64,000 nt of DNA from Azohydromonas lata NBRC 102462 (lineage in GTDB: Bacteria > Pseudomonadota > Gammaproteobacteria > Burkholderiales > Burkholderiaceae_C). The notes under the pieces are model-generated. The model was not told the DNA's origin. It ran no database searches and saw only the letters and a program-made list of their open reading frames with translations. Positions within the stretch are counted from its first letter, which is position 1; the number at the start of each line of letters is the position of its first letter. Below are positions 49,183-56,899 of this stretch, one piece after another. The translations under genes and the position numbers were made by a program. The stretch lies in the NCBI RefSeq assembly GCF_001571085.1, contig NZ_BCTC01000001.1:124001-188000 (forward strand). The letters run 5' to 3'.

Positions 49183-51444
49183 ATGACCACAAGAACCGAC
49201 CGCCGCGCCCTGCTGCCGCTGGGCGCCCTGGCCGCGGGATTCAGCATTGCCGGCGCCGCGCTGGCGCAGCAGGCCGACGCCCCGGCCGCCAAGGACAGCG
49301 AGGCCGTGATGCCCGCCGTGCGCGCCAAGGCCGCCGGCGAGCCCAAGGGCAACGACAGCCTGCGCACCACCACCACCACCATAGGCAAGGGCAAGCAGGC
49401 GCTGCGCGACATCCCGCAGTCCGTGACGGTAGCCACCGAGAAGCTCATCGAGGACCGCAACCTCGACACGCTCAAGGAAACGCTCAAGACCACCGGCGGC
49501 ATCGCCTTCATGGCCGCCGAAGGCGGCGAGGAGGACATCCGGCTGCGCGGCTTCTCGCTGCAGCAGTCGGGCGACATCTTCGTGGACGGCATGCGCGAGC
49601 CCGCCTTCTACGACCGCGACACCTTCAACTACGACCGCCTGGAGCTGCTGCGCGGCTCGGCCTCGCTGCTGTTCGGACGCGGCTCCACCGGTGGCGCTGT
49701 CAACCAGGTCACCAAGGTGCCGCAGCTCAGCGACGAGCACGAAGTGCGCGTGACGGCTGGCAACCACGACTACCGCCGCTTCACCGGCGACTTCAACCTG
49801 CAGACGGGGGAAGAGTCGGCGGTGCGCGTGAACACCATGTACACCAAGGCCGACAACAACGGCTCAGGCAGCCGCATCGAGAAGGGCGGCGTGGCCGGCG
49901 CCTTCCGCACCGGCATCGGCACGGCCGACGAGTTCACGGTGTCACTGTTCCACCTCAACAACAACAACGGCATCAACTACGGCCTGCCCTGGATACGTGC
50001 CAACAGCACGGCCACCAGCGCCACCAACCAGCCTTTGCCGGGGCTGTCGCCCGATGCCTACTACGGCATGGCCAGCGACTACAACGACGGCCGCGCCACC
50101 TTGGGCACGCTCGCCCACGTGCACCGCTTCGACAACACGACCGAGCTGCGCACCGTGGTGCGCAAGGGCCGTTTCGCGCGCGACCAGCGCGCCAGCACCG
50201 TCCGGCTCGGCAGCGGCGTATATGCCGACAACTTCGGTCCGTCCTCGGTCTTCACCCGCGGCTTCCAGCCCAAGATCCAGGATCTGGAAACGCTGCAACT
50301 GCAAAGCGACTTCAGCGCCAAGTTCAACGCGCTGGGCGTGCGCCACGAGGTGATCACCGGCGTGGACTTCTCCCGCGAGGAAAAGAACGTCTACAACATG
50401 CGCAACGCCCAGCAGGGCGGCGTGGTGCCGGCCAAGCCCAACACCACGGCCGGCACGCCTGACGACGGCGCGTGGGTGGACGAGGGCTCGCGCGTGCAAA
50501 AGCCGCTCAACAGCTTCGAGGCCAAGTCCTGGGGCGTGTATGCGCAGGACATGGTGCACGTGGCCCCCATGTGGAAAGTGGTGGGCGGCGTGCGCTATGA
50601 CCGCATGAAAGGCGACTACACCGGCTATGCGCTCCCCACCAACGCGCCCGCCCCCTTCACCGTGACCAACTACGAGCAAAAGATCGGCGAGTGGAGCAAG
50701 CGCGTGGGCGTGCTGTTCCAGCCCAACGACCTGCACTCCTACCATTTTTCCTGGGGCACGTCCTTCAATACCTCGGGCGACGCCTATTCCTACAGTGAGT
50801 TCAGCGCCAACACGCCGCCGGAGCAGAGCGAGAACCTGGAGCTGGGCGCCAAGCTTGACAGCGCCAACGGCCGCTTCACTACCCGCTTGGCGCTGTTCCG
50901 CTCCACCAAGAAGAACGAGCGCAACACCGACGCGCCCAACGGCCCGCTGGGCCAGCAGGAGTACCTGCTGTCGGCCAAGCGCCACAGCACCGGCTTTGAA
51001 ATCGACGTCACCGGCCGCCTCACGCCCAAGTGGGAGGTGTGGGGCTCCTACATGTGGATTCCCGAGGCCAAGGTCGACGCCACGGCCAACTCCACCAGCA
51101 TAGGCAACCGCGTCGGCGACCGCCCCGGCCTCACGCCCAAGCACAGCGGCAGCTTCTGGACCACCTACCAGGTACTGCCGCAACTGCGCCTGGGTGCGGG
51201 CGTGAACTTCCGCAGCAGCCAGGCGCCCGCGGACTTGTCCACCAACAACGGTGGCCAGCGTTTCGAAGCCCCGGGCTGGGCCACTGTGGACCTGATGGGC
51301 GAGTACACCTTCAACGACAAGATGTCGCTCAAGGTCAACGTCAACAACGTGGCCGACAAGTACTACGCCGATTCGCTCTACCGCGGCCACTACATCCCCG
51401 GCTTCGGCCGGCTGGTGCAGGCGCAGCTGATCACGAAGTTCTGA
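49183..51444 (+). CDS. TonB-dependent siderophore receptor (catecholate Fiu/PiuA-like)
   Basis: 753 residues, with CTGGAGA before ATG 49183 and a signal peptide ending around ALAQQA. Plug domain about 60-210: DIPQSVTVATEKLIEDR, GGEEDIRLRGFSLQQSGDIFVDGMR and LRGSASLLFGRGSTGGAVN. The barrel follows and ends with the canonical C-terminal aromatic signature AQLITKF. Although linked to tonB, a clear TonB box at the mature N-terminus is not obvious. Linkage to a PiuC-like hydroxylase is typical for receptors of the PiuA/Fiu group for catecholate siderophores. The siderophore itself is not deducible. Confidence 0.93.
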   Translation: MTTRTDRRALLPLGALAAGFSIAGAALAQQADAPAAKDSEAVMPAVRAKAAGEPKGNDSLRTTTTTIGKGKQALRDIPQSVTVATEKLIEDRNLDTLKETLKTTGGIAFMAAEGGEEDIRLRGFSLQQSGDIFVDGMREPAFYDRDTFNYDRLELLRGSASLLFGRGSTGGAVNQVTKVPQLSDEHEVRVTAGNHDYRRFTGDFNLQTGEESAVRVNTMYTKADNNGSGSRIEKGGVAGAFRTGIGTADEFTVSLFHLNNNNGINYGLPWIRANSTATSATNQPLPGLSPDAYYGMASDYNDGRATLGTLAHVHRFDNTTELRTVVRKGRFARDQRASTVRLGSGVYADNFGPSSVFTRGFQPKIQDLETLQLQSDFSAKFNALGVRHEVITGVDFSREEKNVYNMRNAQQGGVVPAKPNTTAGTPDDGAWVDEGSRVQKPLNSFEAKSWGVYAQDMVHVAPMWKVVGGVRYDRMKGDYTGYALPTNAPAPFTVTNYEQKIGEWSKRVGVLFQPNDLHSYHFSWGTSFNTSGDAYSYSEFSANTPPEQSENLELGAKLDSANGRFTTRLALFRSTKKNERNTDAPNGPLGQQEYLLSAKRHSTGFEIDVTGRLTPKWEVWGSYMWIPEAKVDATANSTSIGNRVGDRPGLTPKHSGSFWTTYQVLPQLRLGAGVNFRSSQAPADLSTNNGGQRFEAPGWATVDLMGEYTFNDKMSLKVNVNNVADKYYADSLYRGHYIPGFGRLVQAQLITKF

Positions 51445-51464
51445 TCTGATGCGCTCCTGAGTTT

Positions 51465-51506
51465 GGGCACGGCGGCCGTTTCCTGCAGGAGGCGGCCGCC
51501 GTGCCC
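51465..51506. promoter_or_regulatory. Long perfect stem-loop between receptor and piuC
   Basis: GGGCACGGCGGCCG (51465-51478) pairs perfectly with CGGCCGCCGTGCCC (51493-51506), a 14-pair GC-rich stem. The 14-base loop contains CCTGCAGG, itself self-complementary. No T-run follows. It begins 20 bases after the receptor stop and ends 30 bases before piuC, so it may act as an attenuator, a processing/stability element or a weak terminator. Confidence 0.6.
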
Positions 51507-51536
51507 GCTCGGCAACCCAACACCGCGCGAGCACCC

Positions 51537-52220
51537 ATGCTTCTCCACGTTCCCGAAGTCCTCACGCCAGACGAGCTGCGGCAGTGCCGCGACCTCCTGC
51601 GCGACGCGCCCTGGACCGATGGCCGCGCCACCGCCGGCACCCAGTCCGCCGCCGTCAAGAACAACGAACAGCTGCCCTCGCGCTGCGAGCAGGTGCAGGC
51701 GTTGCAGGCCATCGTCCTGCGCGCGCTCGAGCGCCACCCGCTGTTCTTCTCCGCGGCGCTGCCCAAGCGCATCTTTCCGCCCATGTTCAACCGCTATGGC
51801 GGCACGGCCAACACCTACGGCCCGCACGTGGACATGGCCGTGCGCCACACCGCGCAGAGCGGCGTGCGCGTGCGCACCGACGTCTCCTGCACCCTCTTCT
51901 TCGCTGATCCCGACGAGTACGACGGCGGCGAGTTGGAGATTGACGACACCTACGGCAGCCGCCGGGTGAAGCTGCCCGCCGGCGACATGGTCCTCTACCC
52001 CGGCACCAGCGTGCACGGCGTGGCGCCCGTGACGCGCGGCCACCGCCTCGCCAGCTTCTTCTGGATAGAAAGCATGGTGCGCAGCGACGAGCAGCGCCGG
52101 CTGCTGTTCGATCTGGACATGGCCCTCATGCGGCTGCGCGAGCGCGAGGGCGAATCGGCCGAGGCCGTCGCGCTCACCGGCACCTATCACAACCTGCTGC
52201 GCATGTGGGCCGACACCTGA
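51537..52220 (+). CDS. piuC: Fe(II)/2-oxoglutarate PKHD-type hydroxylase, PiuC-like
   Basis: 227 residues from ATG 51537, matching PiuC length (about 226). The iron ligands are in [10 protein letters not shown] (His and Asp of HxD at about residue 96-98) and the distal His in [16 protein letters not shown] (about 158), with the 2-oxoglutarate-binding Arg in that stretch. Such hydroxylases sit next to TonB-dependent siderophore receptors across proteobacteria and are iron-regulated; their substrate is unknown. No strong ribosome site precedes it. Confidence 0.94.
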   Translation: MLLHVPEVLTPDELRQCRDLLRDAPWTDGRATAGTQSAAVKNNEQLPSRCEQVQALQAIVLRALERHPLFFSAALPKRIFPPMFNRYGGTANTYGPHVDMAVRHTAQSGVRVRTDVSCTLFFADPDEYDGGELEIDDTYGSRRVKLPAGDMVLYPGTSVHGVAPVTRGHRLASFFWIESMVRSDEQRRLLFDLDMALMRLREREGESAEAVALTGTYHNLLRMWADT

Positions 52221-52248
52221 GCCGCGGCCTGATCCACCGAGCATCGCC

Positions 52249-53340
52249 ATGAACCGCCCGCAGATCCCGGCCGACGTCGCTTGCGCCGCCGACTACGAGC
52301 CCCACGCGCGCGAGCGCATGGACCCCGCCGCCTGGGCCTACCTCTGCGGCGGCGCGGGCGACGAGATCACGCTGCGCGCCAACCGCGAGGCCTGGGACGC
52401 GCTGCGGCTCGTCCCCCGCGTGCTGCGGTCGTTGGCCAACGGCAGCGCCGCCATCGAACTGCTGGGCCGGCCGCTGCAAAGCCCGCTGCTGGTCGCGCCC
52501 ATGGCCCACCAGCGCCTGGCCCACCCCGACGGCGAGGCGGCCACCGCGCTGGCCGCCGCGGCGCAAGGCGCCGGGTTCATCTTCAGCGCGCAGGCCAGCC
52601 TGCGCATGGAGGACGTGGCGGCGCTCGTCCGCGACGAGGCCGGCCGCGGCCCGCTGTGGTTCCAGCTCTACCTGCAGCGCGAGCGCGCCCACACGCTGGA
52701 GTTGATAGAGCGCGCCGAGGCCGCAGGCTTCGAAGCGCTGGTGCTCACGGTGGACGCTCCTTCCTCCGGCGCACGCGACCGCGAGCGCCGCGCCGGCTTC
52801 CGGCTGCCGCCAGGCATCGCCGCGGTCAACCTGCGTCCGCAGGCACCGCCGCCACCCAACGCCGACTTCTTCAGTGAAATCGTCGCGCAGGCACCGACCT
52901 GGGACGACGTGGCCTGGCTGTGCTCGGCCACGCGGCTGCCGCTGCTGCTCAAGGGTGTGCTGCACCCCGACGACGCGCGCCAGGCACTGGCCGCGGGCGC
53001 AGCCGGCCTCATCGTCTCCAATCACGGCGGCCGCACCCTGGACACCGCCGTGAGCACCGCGCGCGCCCTGCCGCGCATTGCCGACGCCTTGGGCGGCGCG
53101 CTGCCGCTGCTGGTGGACGGCGGCGTGCGCCGCGGCACCGACGTGCTCAAGGCCCTGGCCCTGGGCGCCAGCGCCGTGCTGCTGGGCCGCCCCGTGCTGC
53201 ACGGCCTGGCCACCGCCGGCGCCTTGGGCGTGGCCCACGTGCTGCGCCTGGTGCGCGACGAATTCGAGATCGCCATGGCCCTCACCGGCTGCGCCCGCGT
53301 GGCCGACATCAACCCGCGCCTGCTCGACAAAGCCTCCTGA
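52249..53340 (+). CDS. FMN-dependent alpha-hydroxy-acid oxidase/dehydrogenase
   Basis: 363 residues, the normal size of the lactate/glycolate oxidase family. FMN barrel with YEPHARERMDPAAWAYLCGGAGDE at the N-terminus, the LLVAPMAHQRLAHPDGE loop, LPLLLKGVLHPDDA and the active-site SNHGGRTLDTA with catalytic His, then DGGVRRGTDVLKAL. It oxidises a 2-hydroxy acid such as lactate, glycolate or mandelate; substrate unknown. No long membrane-binding insert, so it is probably soluble. It follows piuC by 28 bases, an association whose meaning is unclear. Confidence 0.92.
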   Translation: MNRPQIPADVACAADYEPHARERMDPAAWAYLCGGAGDEITLRANREAWDALRLVPRVLRSLANGSAAIELLGRPLQSPLLVAPMAHQRLAHPDGEAATALAAAAQGAGFIFSAQASLRMEDVAALVRDEAGRGPLWFQLYLQRERAHTLELIERAEAAGFEALVLTVDAPSSGARDRERRAGFRLPPGIAAVNLRPQAPPPPNADFFSEIVAQAPTWDDVAWLCSATRLPLLLKGVLHPDDARQALAAGAAGLIVSNHGGRTLDTAVSTARALPRIADALGGALPLLVDGGVRRGTDVLKALALGASAVLLGRPVLHGLATAGALGVAHVLRLVRDEFEIAMALTGCARVADINPRLLDKAS

Positions 53341-53480
53341 GGCGTCCTGAAATGGAGCAAGGGCAGCTTCGCCCCGTGCCGCGCCTGCACCCGGCCTGAA
53401 ACCGCTGGTCGCCACCGGCAGGCCGGCTTTTGATGCGGCCGTGCCACAAATGGCCCACGCATGTTGACGCAAGTGATTCT

Positions 53481-53492
53481 GAAACCGGTTTC
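53481..53492. promoter_or_regulatory. LacI-family-like operator palindrome upstream of SWIB gene
   Basis: GAAACCGGTTTC is a perfect 12-bp palindrome with the central CCGG and GAAA/TTTC arms typical of LacI/GalR-family operators, 145 bases before the SWIB ATG. The rest of the 297-base gap 53341-53637 shows no gene. Confidence 0.35.
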
Positions 53493-53637
53493 CTAGAGGG
53501 AAATACAGCGGACTTGGCTTCTCACTCCCCTGGGCGCGCAGTACCATTTGCCCCGCAGGGTGCCGCAGAGAAAAGAGGGTTCACGCAGCCTTCGCCCCAC
53601 CCGGCGCATCAACCAGTAATTGATGGAGAGAATCCAA

Positions 53638-53988
53638 ATGGCAACTGCAAAGAAAGCCGCGTCCAAGACGGTCGCGGCCAAGAAGGCTCCGGCCGCCAAG
53701 AAGGCCGAGACGGCAGCCAAGCCTGCCGAAGCCGGCAAGCGCAGCCCCAACGCTGCTTTCATGAAGGAAATGAAGCCCAGCGCCCAACTCGCGGCCGTCA
53801 TTGGCGACAAGCCCATGCCGCGCACCGAAGTCACCAAGAAGGTGTGGGACTACATCAAGGCCAACAACCTTCAGGACGCTGCCAACAAGCGCATGATCAA
53901 TGCCGACGCCAAGTTGAAGGACATCTTCAAGAAGCCCCAGGTGTCCATGTTCGAAATGACCAAGCTCATCAACGAACACCTCAAGTGA
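53638..53988 (+). CDS. SWIB/MDM2-domain DNA-binding-like protein with Lys/Ala-rich tail
   Basis: 116 residues from ATG 53638, preceded by TGGAGAG. The N-terminal 35 residues are Lys/Ala-rich (AKKAASKTVAAKKAPAAKKA), like histone H1-type bacterial tails, and the SWIB/MDM2 fold follows (SAQLAAVIGDKPMPRTEV, VWDYIKANNLQD, INADAKLKDIF, FEMTKLINEHLK). SWIB domains come from eukaryotic chromatin remodellers and occur in chlamydiae and some proteobacteria. A chromosome-associated role is plausible but unproven. It is followed by a strong terminator. Confidence 0.92.
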   Translation: MATAKKAASKTVAAKKAPAAKKAETAAKPAEAGKRSPNAAFMKEMKPSAQLAAVIGDKPMPRTEVTKKVWDYIKANNLQDAANKRMINADAKLKDIFKKPQVSMFEMTKLINEHLK

Positions 53989-54041
53989 GACCAGCGGGCT
54001 GAAGGCGCCGCCAACGCGCCACCCCCGCCCGCCTCCACTGC

Positions 54042-54066
54042 AAAGCCGGCCTCAGCGCCGGCTTTT
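54042..54066 (+). terminator. Intrinsic terminator after SWIB gene
   Basis: AAAGCCGGC (54042-54050) pairs with GCCGGCTTT (54056-54064), five T in total after the stem, 54 bases past the stop. Confidence 0.85.
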
Positions 54067-54182
54067 TCATGGGCGCCTGATCGTGCTTGCCGCCGCGCAG
54101 GCCGCGTACTTCCCCACGCTCTGCTGTCTATCGGGGCGCCCATCGTTTTCCCGCCCGCACGGGCTTGGTTTCTGGCCATGAA

Positions 54183-54210
54183 TTGAGAACGATTCTCATT
54201 GCTGTGATAG
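54183..54210 (+). promoter_or_regulatory. Fur box overlapping promoter of the PepSY/cytochrome b561 pair
   Basis: TGAGAAC-G-ATTCTCA (54184-54198) is a near-perfect 7-1-7 inverted repeat matching the Fur consensus. It overlaps a TTGAGA -35 (54183-54188), with TGATAG (54205-54210) as -10 after 16 bases. Start of the first gene is 38 bases further. Confidence 0.75.
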
Positions 54211-54247
54211 GCTGCCGCAGCCTGTTCAACTTCACGCAAGGGAAGCC

Positions 54248-54529
54248 ATGAAGCCTGTCGTTCTCGCCGCCGCCGCGCTGGGCATTGCCGCCAGCCTGGG
54301 CTCCACCGCCGCCTTCGCCAAGGCCAACTGCAAGGCCTATCCCAAGGAGGAATGGCTCAAGGAAGACGACGCACGCTCGCGCATCGAGGCCCAGGGTTAC
54401 AAGATCAACAAGTTCAAGGTCGACGGCAACTGCTACGAGATCTACGGCCGCGCGCCGGACGGCCGCAAGGTCGAGATCTACTACGACGCCAAGACGCTCA
54501 ACCCCGTCAAGACCGAGTACGGGGACTGA
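54248..54529 (+). CDS. Small periplasmic PepSY-domain protein
   Basis: 93 residues with a signal peptide (VVLAAAALGIAASLGSTAAFA). The mature part of about 68 residues has the PepSY pattern (WLKEDDARSRIEAQGYKINKFKVDGN-type, then EIYGRAPDGRKVEIYYDAKTLNPVK). Two cysteines (about residues 28 and 62) may bond. PepSY proteins paired with cytochrome b561 genes are common in betaproteobacteria; a metal or redox-linked role is inferred. A strong Fur box precedes it, so it should be induced in iron limitation. Confidence 0.88.
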   Translation: MKPVVLAAAALGIAASLGSTAAFAKANCKAYPKEEWLKEDDARSRIEAQGYKINKFKVDGNCYEIYGRAPDGRKVEIYYDAKTLNPVKTEYGD

Positions 54530-54534
54530 CGGCC

Positions 54535-55074
54535 ATGCCCGTCGCGCCCGCAACCGCCGCCCGCGTGCGCGTCTGGGACGCCCTGGTGCGCCTGGCGCAC
54601 TGGACGCTGGCCGCCGTGGTGCTCGTCAACCTCGTGCGCGACGACGGCGACCAGATCCACCGCCTGATCGGCTACGTGGGCGTGGGCGCCGTGGCGGTGC
54701 GGCTGCTGTGGGCGCTGCTTGCGCGCGGCCCGGCCAGCTTGGGCGCGCTCAAGCCCTCCCTCTGCGCCACGCGCGGCTACCTGCAGGCCGGCGCGCCGCG
54801 CTGTGTGGCCCACGACCCGCTGGGCCTGTGGATGGTGTGGCTGCTGTGGCTGCTGGTGCTGCTGCTGGGCCTCACGGGCTGGATCAGCCGGCTCGACGCC
54901 TTCTGGGGCGAGGACTGGCCCGTGGACATCCACGCCTGGCTGGCCGACGCGCTCATCGTCTGCGTGGTGGGGCACCTCTTGGGCGTGGCCAGCATGAGCT
55001 GGCATTGGCGCGAGAACTTGCCCGCCGCCATGCTCACCGGCCGCAAGCGCGCAGGCGAGGACGCTTCTCATTAA
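54535..55074 (+). CDS. Cytochrome b561-type di-haem membrane protein
   Basis: 179 residues from ATG 54535, 5 bases after the PepSY stop. Four hydrophobic helices with candidate haem-ligand histidines in LAHWTLAAVVL (helix 1), DQIHRLIGYVG (helix 2), VDIHAWLADALI and VVGHLLGVASMSWHW (helix 4), the pattern of the Ni-hydrogenase-type cytochrome b/b561 family. It probably moves electrons from quinol across the membrane; possible ferric or other reductase function is inference from iron regulation. Confidence 0.9.
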   Translation: MPVAPATAARVRVWDALVRLAHWTLAAVVLVNLVRDDGDQIHRLIGYVGVGAVAVRLLWALLARGPASLGALKPSLCATRGYLQAGAPRCVAHDPLGLWMVWLLWLLVLLLGLTGWISRLDAFWGEDWPVDIHAWLADALIVCVVGHLLGVASMSWHWRENLPAAMLTGRKRAGEDASH

Positions 55075-55178
55075 CGCCAAAACCCGGCGGGCGCCAGCCC
55101 GGCGCCGGGCCGGCACGCCTTCATAACGGTCTTATTTCACGACCAGGCCTTGTGAAGTGCAGGCCCGGCCGAGGCCGC

Positions 55179-55197
55179 CGCGCGCATGATGCGCGCG
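55179..55197. repeat. 19-bp palindrome upstream of the ferritin gene
   Basis: CGCGCGCAT (55179-55187), a central G, then ATGCGCGCG (55189-55197): perfect 9-base arms. It ends 27 bases before the ferritin start, where an operator or leader hairpin would lie. Confidence 0.6.
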
Positions 55198-55224
55198 TCA
55201 GCAACTTGTTTTCCCGCTCACGAC

Positions 55225-55692
55225 ATGCAAGGCCACCCTGCCGTCATCGATGCCCTCAACGCCCTGCTCACGGGCGAGCTCGCCGCGCGCGACCAGTACT
55301 TCATCCACTCCCGCATGCTGGAGGACTGGGGCTACACCAAGCTGGCCGCGCGCATCTCGCACGAGATGGAGGACGAGACCGGCCACGCCGACGTGCTGAT
55401 CAAGCGCATCCTCATGCTCAGCGGGCGGCCCAACATGGTCCCCTCGCCGCTGAACGTGGGCCAGGACGTGCCCGGCATCCTGCAGGCCGACCTGGCGGTG
55501 GAGTACTCGGTGATCACGCACCTGCGCGAGGTCATCGCCCTGTGCGAGCGCGAGCGCGACTACGTCACCCGCGACCTGCTGCTGCCCATGCTGGAAGACA
55601 CCGAGGAAGACCACGCCCACTGGCTGGAGCAGCAGCTCGGCCTGATCAACGCCGTGGGCCTGCAGAACTACCTGCAAAGCCAGATGGGCTGA
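55225..55692 (+). CDS. Bacterioferritin-family iron storage protein (haem-ligand Met replaced; FtnA/BfrA-like)
   Basis: 155 residues from ATG 55225. The ferroxidase ligands are in place (Glu18, Tyr25, Glu51, His54, Glu about 93, Glu/His in TEEDHAHW about 127-130). At position 52, where haem-binding bacterioferritins have the axial Met, this protein has Thr (DETGHAD). That, with the start MQGHP and the segment [15 protein letters not shown], makes it closest to the Pseudomonas FtnA (historically BfrA) type, which cannot ligate haem by itself. It stores iron as ferric mineral in a 24-mer. It lies just after the Fur-regulated PepSY/cytochrome pair. Confidence 0.93.
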   Translation: MQGHPAVIDALNALLTGELAARDQYFIHSRMLEDWGYTKLAARISHEMEDETGHADVLIKRILMLSGRPNMVPSPLNVGQDVPGILQADLAVEYSVITHLREVIALCERERDYVTRDLLLPMLEDTEEDHAHWLEQQLGLINAVGLQNYLQSQMG

Positions 55693-55716
55693 GCCGGCAG
55701 GGCCGGCGCACTTTCT

Positions 55717-55800
55717 CGTCATGCCTGCGAAAGCGGGCATCCACGCTGGCCTCGCTGCCGCCCGGCGTTCGTGGACACCCGCCTTCGCGGGTGTGGCGAA
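55717..55800. repeat. REP-like inverted repeat pair (degenerate)
   Basis: CGTCATGCCTGCGAAAGCGG (55717-55736, continuing GCATCCACG) is followed by a diverged inverted copy GTGGACACCCGCCTTCGCGG (55771-55790). The same unit, better preserved, occurs at 62987-63115. Confidence 0.75.
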
Positions 55801-55830
55801 AACGGGCTTACCCGCGCCGAGCCAGTGCCC

Positions 55831-56244
55831 TCAAGGCAGCCACGCCTCCAGCGCCTTCCACATCTGCGCGATGGAAATGGGCTTGGTCCAGTAGTCGTCG
55901 AACCCGGCTTTTTTCGCCGCGCGCGCCTGCTCGGGCATGGCGTCGGCCGACAGCGCGATGCAGGGCAGTTGGGCCGTGAGCGGATCGGCGCGCAGCGCCG
56001 CGACGATGTCCAGCCCCGTCATGTCCGGCAGGTTCATGTCGATGAGCAGCAGTTGCGGCGCGTCCTCGCGCGCCGCCCGCAGGCCGGAGGCGCCATCCGG
56101 CTCCACCTGCAGCGACCAGCCCGCCTGGCCGCGGAACATCTCCGTCATCAGCAGCACGTTCAGCGGCTCGTCCTCGATGTAGAGCACGCGCCGGGGCGGC
56201 CTGGCCTGGTCGCCGCCCGTGGGGGAAGAAACGTCAGCCGACAT
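55831..56244 (-). CDS. Stand-alone response-regulator receiver protein
   Basis: 137 residues. Single CheY-like domain: acidic residues in VLYIEDEPLNVLLM (about 20-33), phospho-acceptor Asp in LLLIDMNLPDMTGLD (about 69), Ser/Ala switch in IALSADAMPEQ and Lys in YWTKPISI (about 122). The MNLPDMTG and SADAMPEQARAAKKAGFDDYW sequences resemble receivers of hybrid histidine kinases. A short polar tail of 18 residues precedes the domain. No partner kinase is nearby; it overlaps the next upstream gene by about 11 bases. Confidence 0.92.
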   Translation of the reverse strand: MSADVSSPTGGDQARPPRRVLYIEDEPLNVLLMTEMFRGQAGWSLQVEPDGASGLRAAREDAPQLLLIDMNLPDMTGLDIVAALRADPLTAQLPCIALSADAMPEQARAAKKAGFDDYWTKPISIAQMWKALEAWLP

Positions 56245-56899
56245 GCCGCTGCAGGAAGTCCAGCGTGCGCTGTCGCGCCAGGTCGGCGCTGGCGGGCTCG
56301 AAGGCCGCGCGCTGGTCGCAGTTGAAACCGTGGTCAGCCGGGTAGACGTGCACCTCCACCTCCGGGCGCGCCTGCGTGAAGGCCTGCACCTGGGGCTGCG
56401 GGATGAGGTGGTCGCGCTCGCCGAAGTGCATGAGCACGGGGCAGCGCGGCTGCAGCGCCGCCTGGTCCGGGATGCCGGCGCCGTAGTAGCTGATGGCGGC
56501 CGACAGGCCGTCCACCTTGCACGCCGCCAGCCACGTCATCAGCCCGCCCCAGCAATAGCCGACGATGCCGACCTTGCCCGCCTGTGCGCCCTCCGCCACC
56601 GCGGCGGCGATGTCCAGCAGCGCGAGGTCCTGCTTGGACGCCATCTTCAGCTCGCGGCCGCGCTGGACGTCGTCCTCCGTGTAGCCCAGCTCCACGCCGC
56701 GCTGCAGCCGGTCGAACAGCGCCGGCGCGATGGCCACGTAGCCCTCGGCCGCATAGCGCTCGGCCACGGCGCGGATGTGCGAATTCACGCCAAAGATTTC
56801 CTGCAGCACCACCAGCGCGCCGCGCGGCGTGCCCTGGGGGCGGGCCACGAAGGCACCGAAGCGGTGGCCATCGGCGGCCTGCAGTTCTTGCACGGGCAT
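56234..56899 (-). CDS. Dienelactone hydrolase family protein
   Basis: 221 residues from ATG 56899, overlapping the stop of the isomerase gene (TGATG). Alpha/beta hydrolase with the DLH triad: nucleophile Cys in VGYCWGGLMTW (about residue 117), Asp in FGERDHLIP (about 165) and His in YPADHGFNC (about 196). The Cys nucleophile and QEIFGVN motif are the DLH hallmark. Substrate may be dienelactone or another lactone/ester. Coupled with a DsbA-like isomerase. Confidence 0.94.
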   Translation of the reverse strand: MPVQELQAADGHRFGAFVARPQGTPRGALVVLQEIFGVNSHIRAVAERYAAEGYVAIAPALFDRLQRGVELGYTEDDVQRGRELKMASKQDLALLDIAAAVAEGAQAGKVGIVGYCWGGLMTWLAACKVDGLSAAISYYGAGIPDQAALQPRCPVLMHFGERDHLIPQPQVQAFTQARPEVEVHVYPADHGFNCDQRAAFEPASADLARQRTLDFLQRHVG

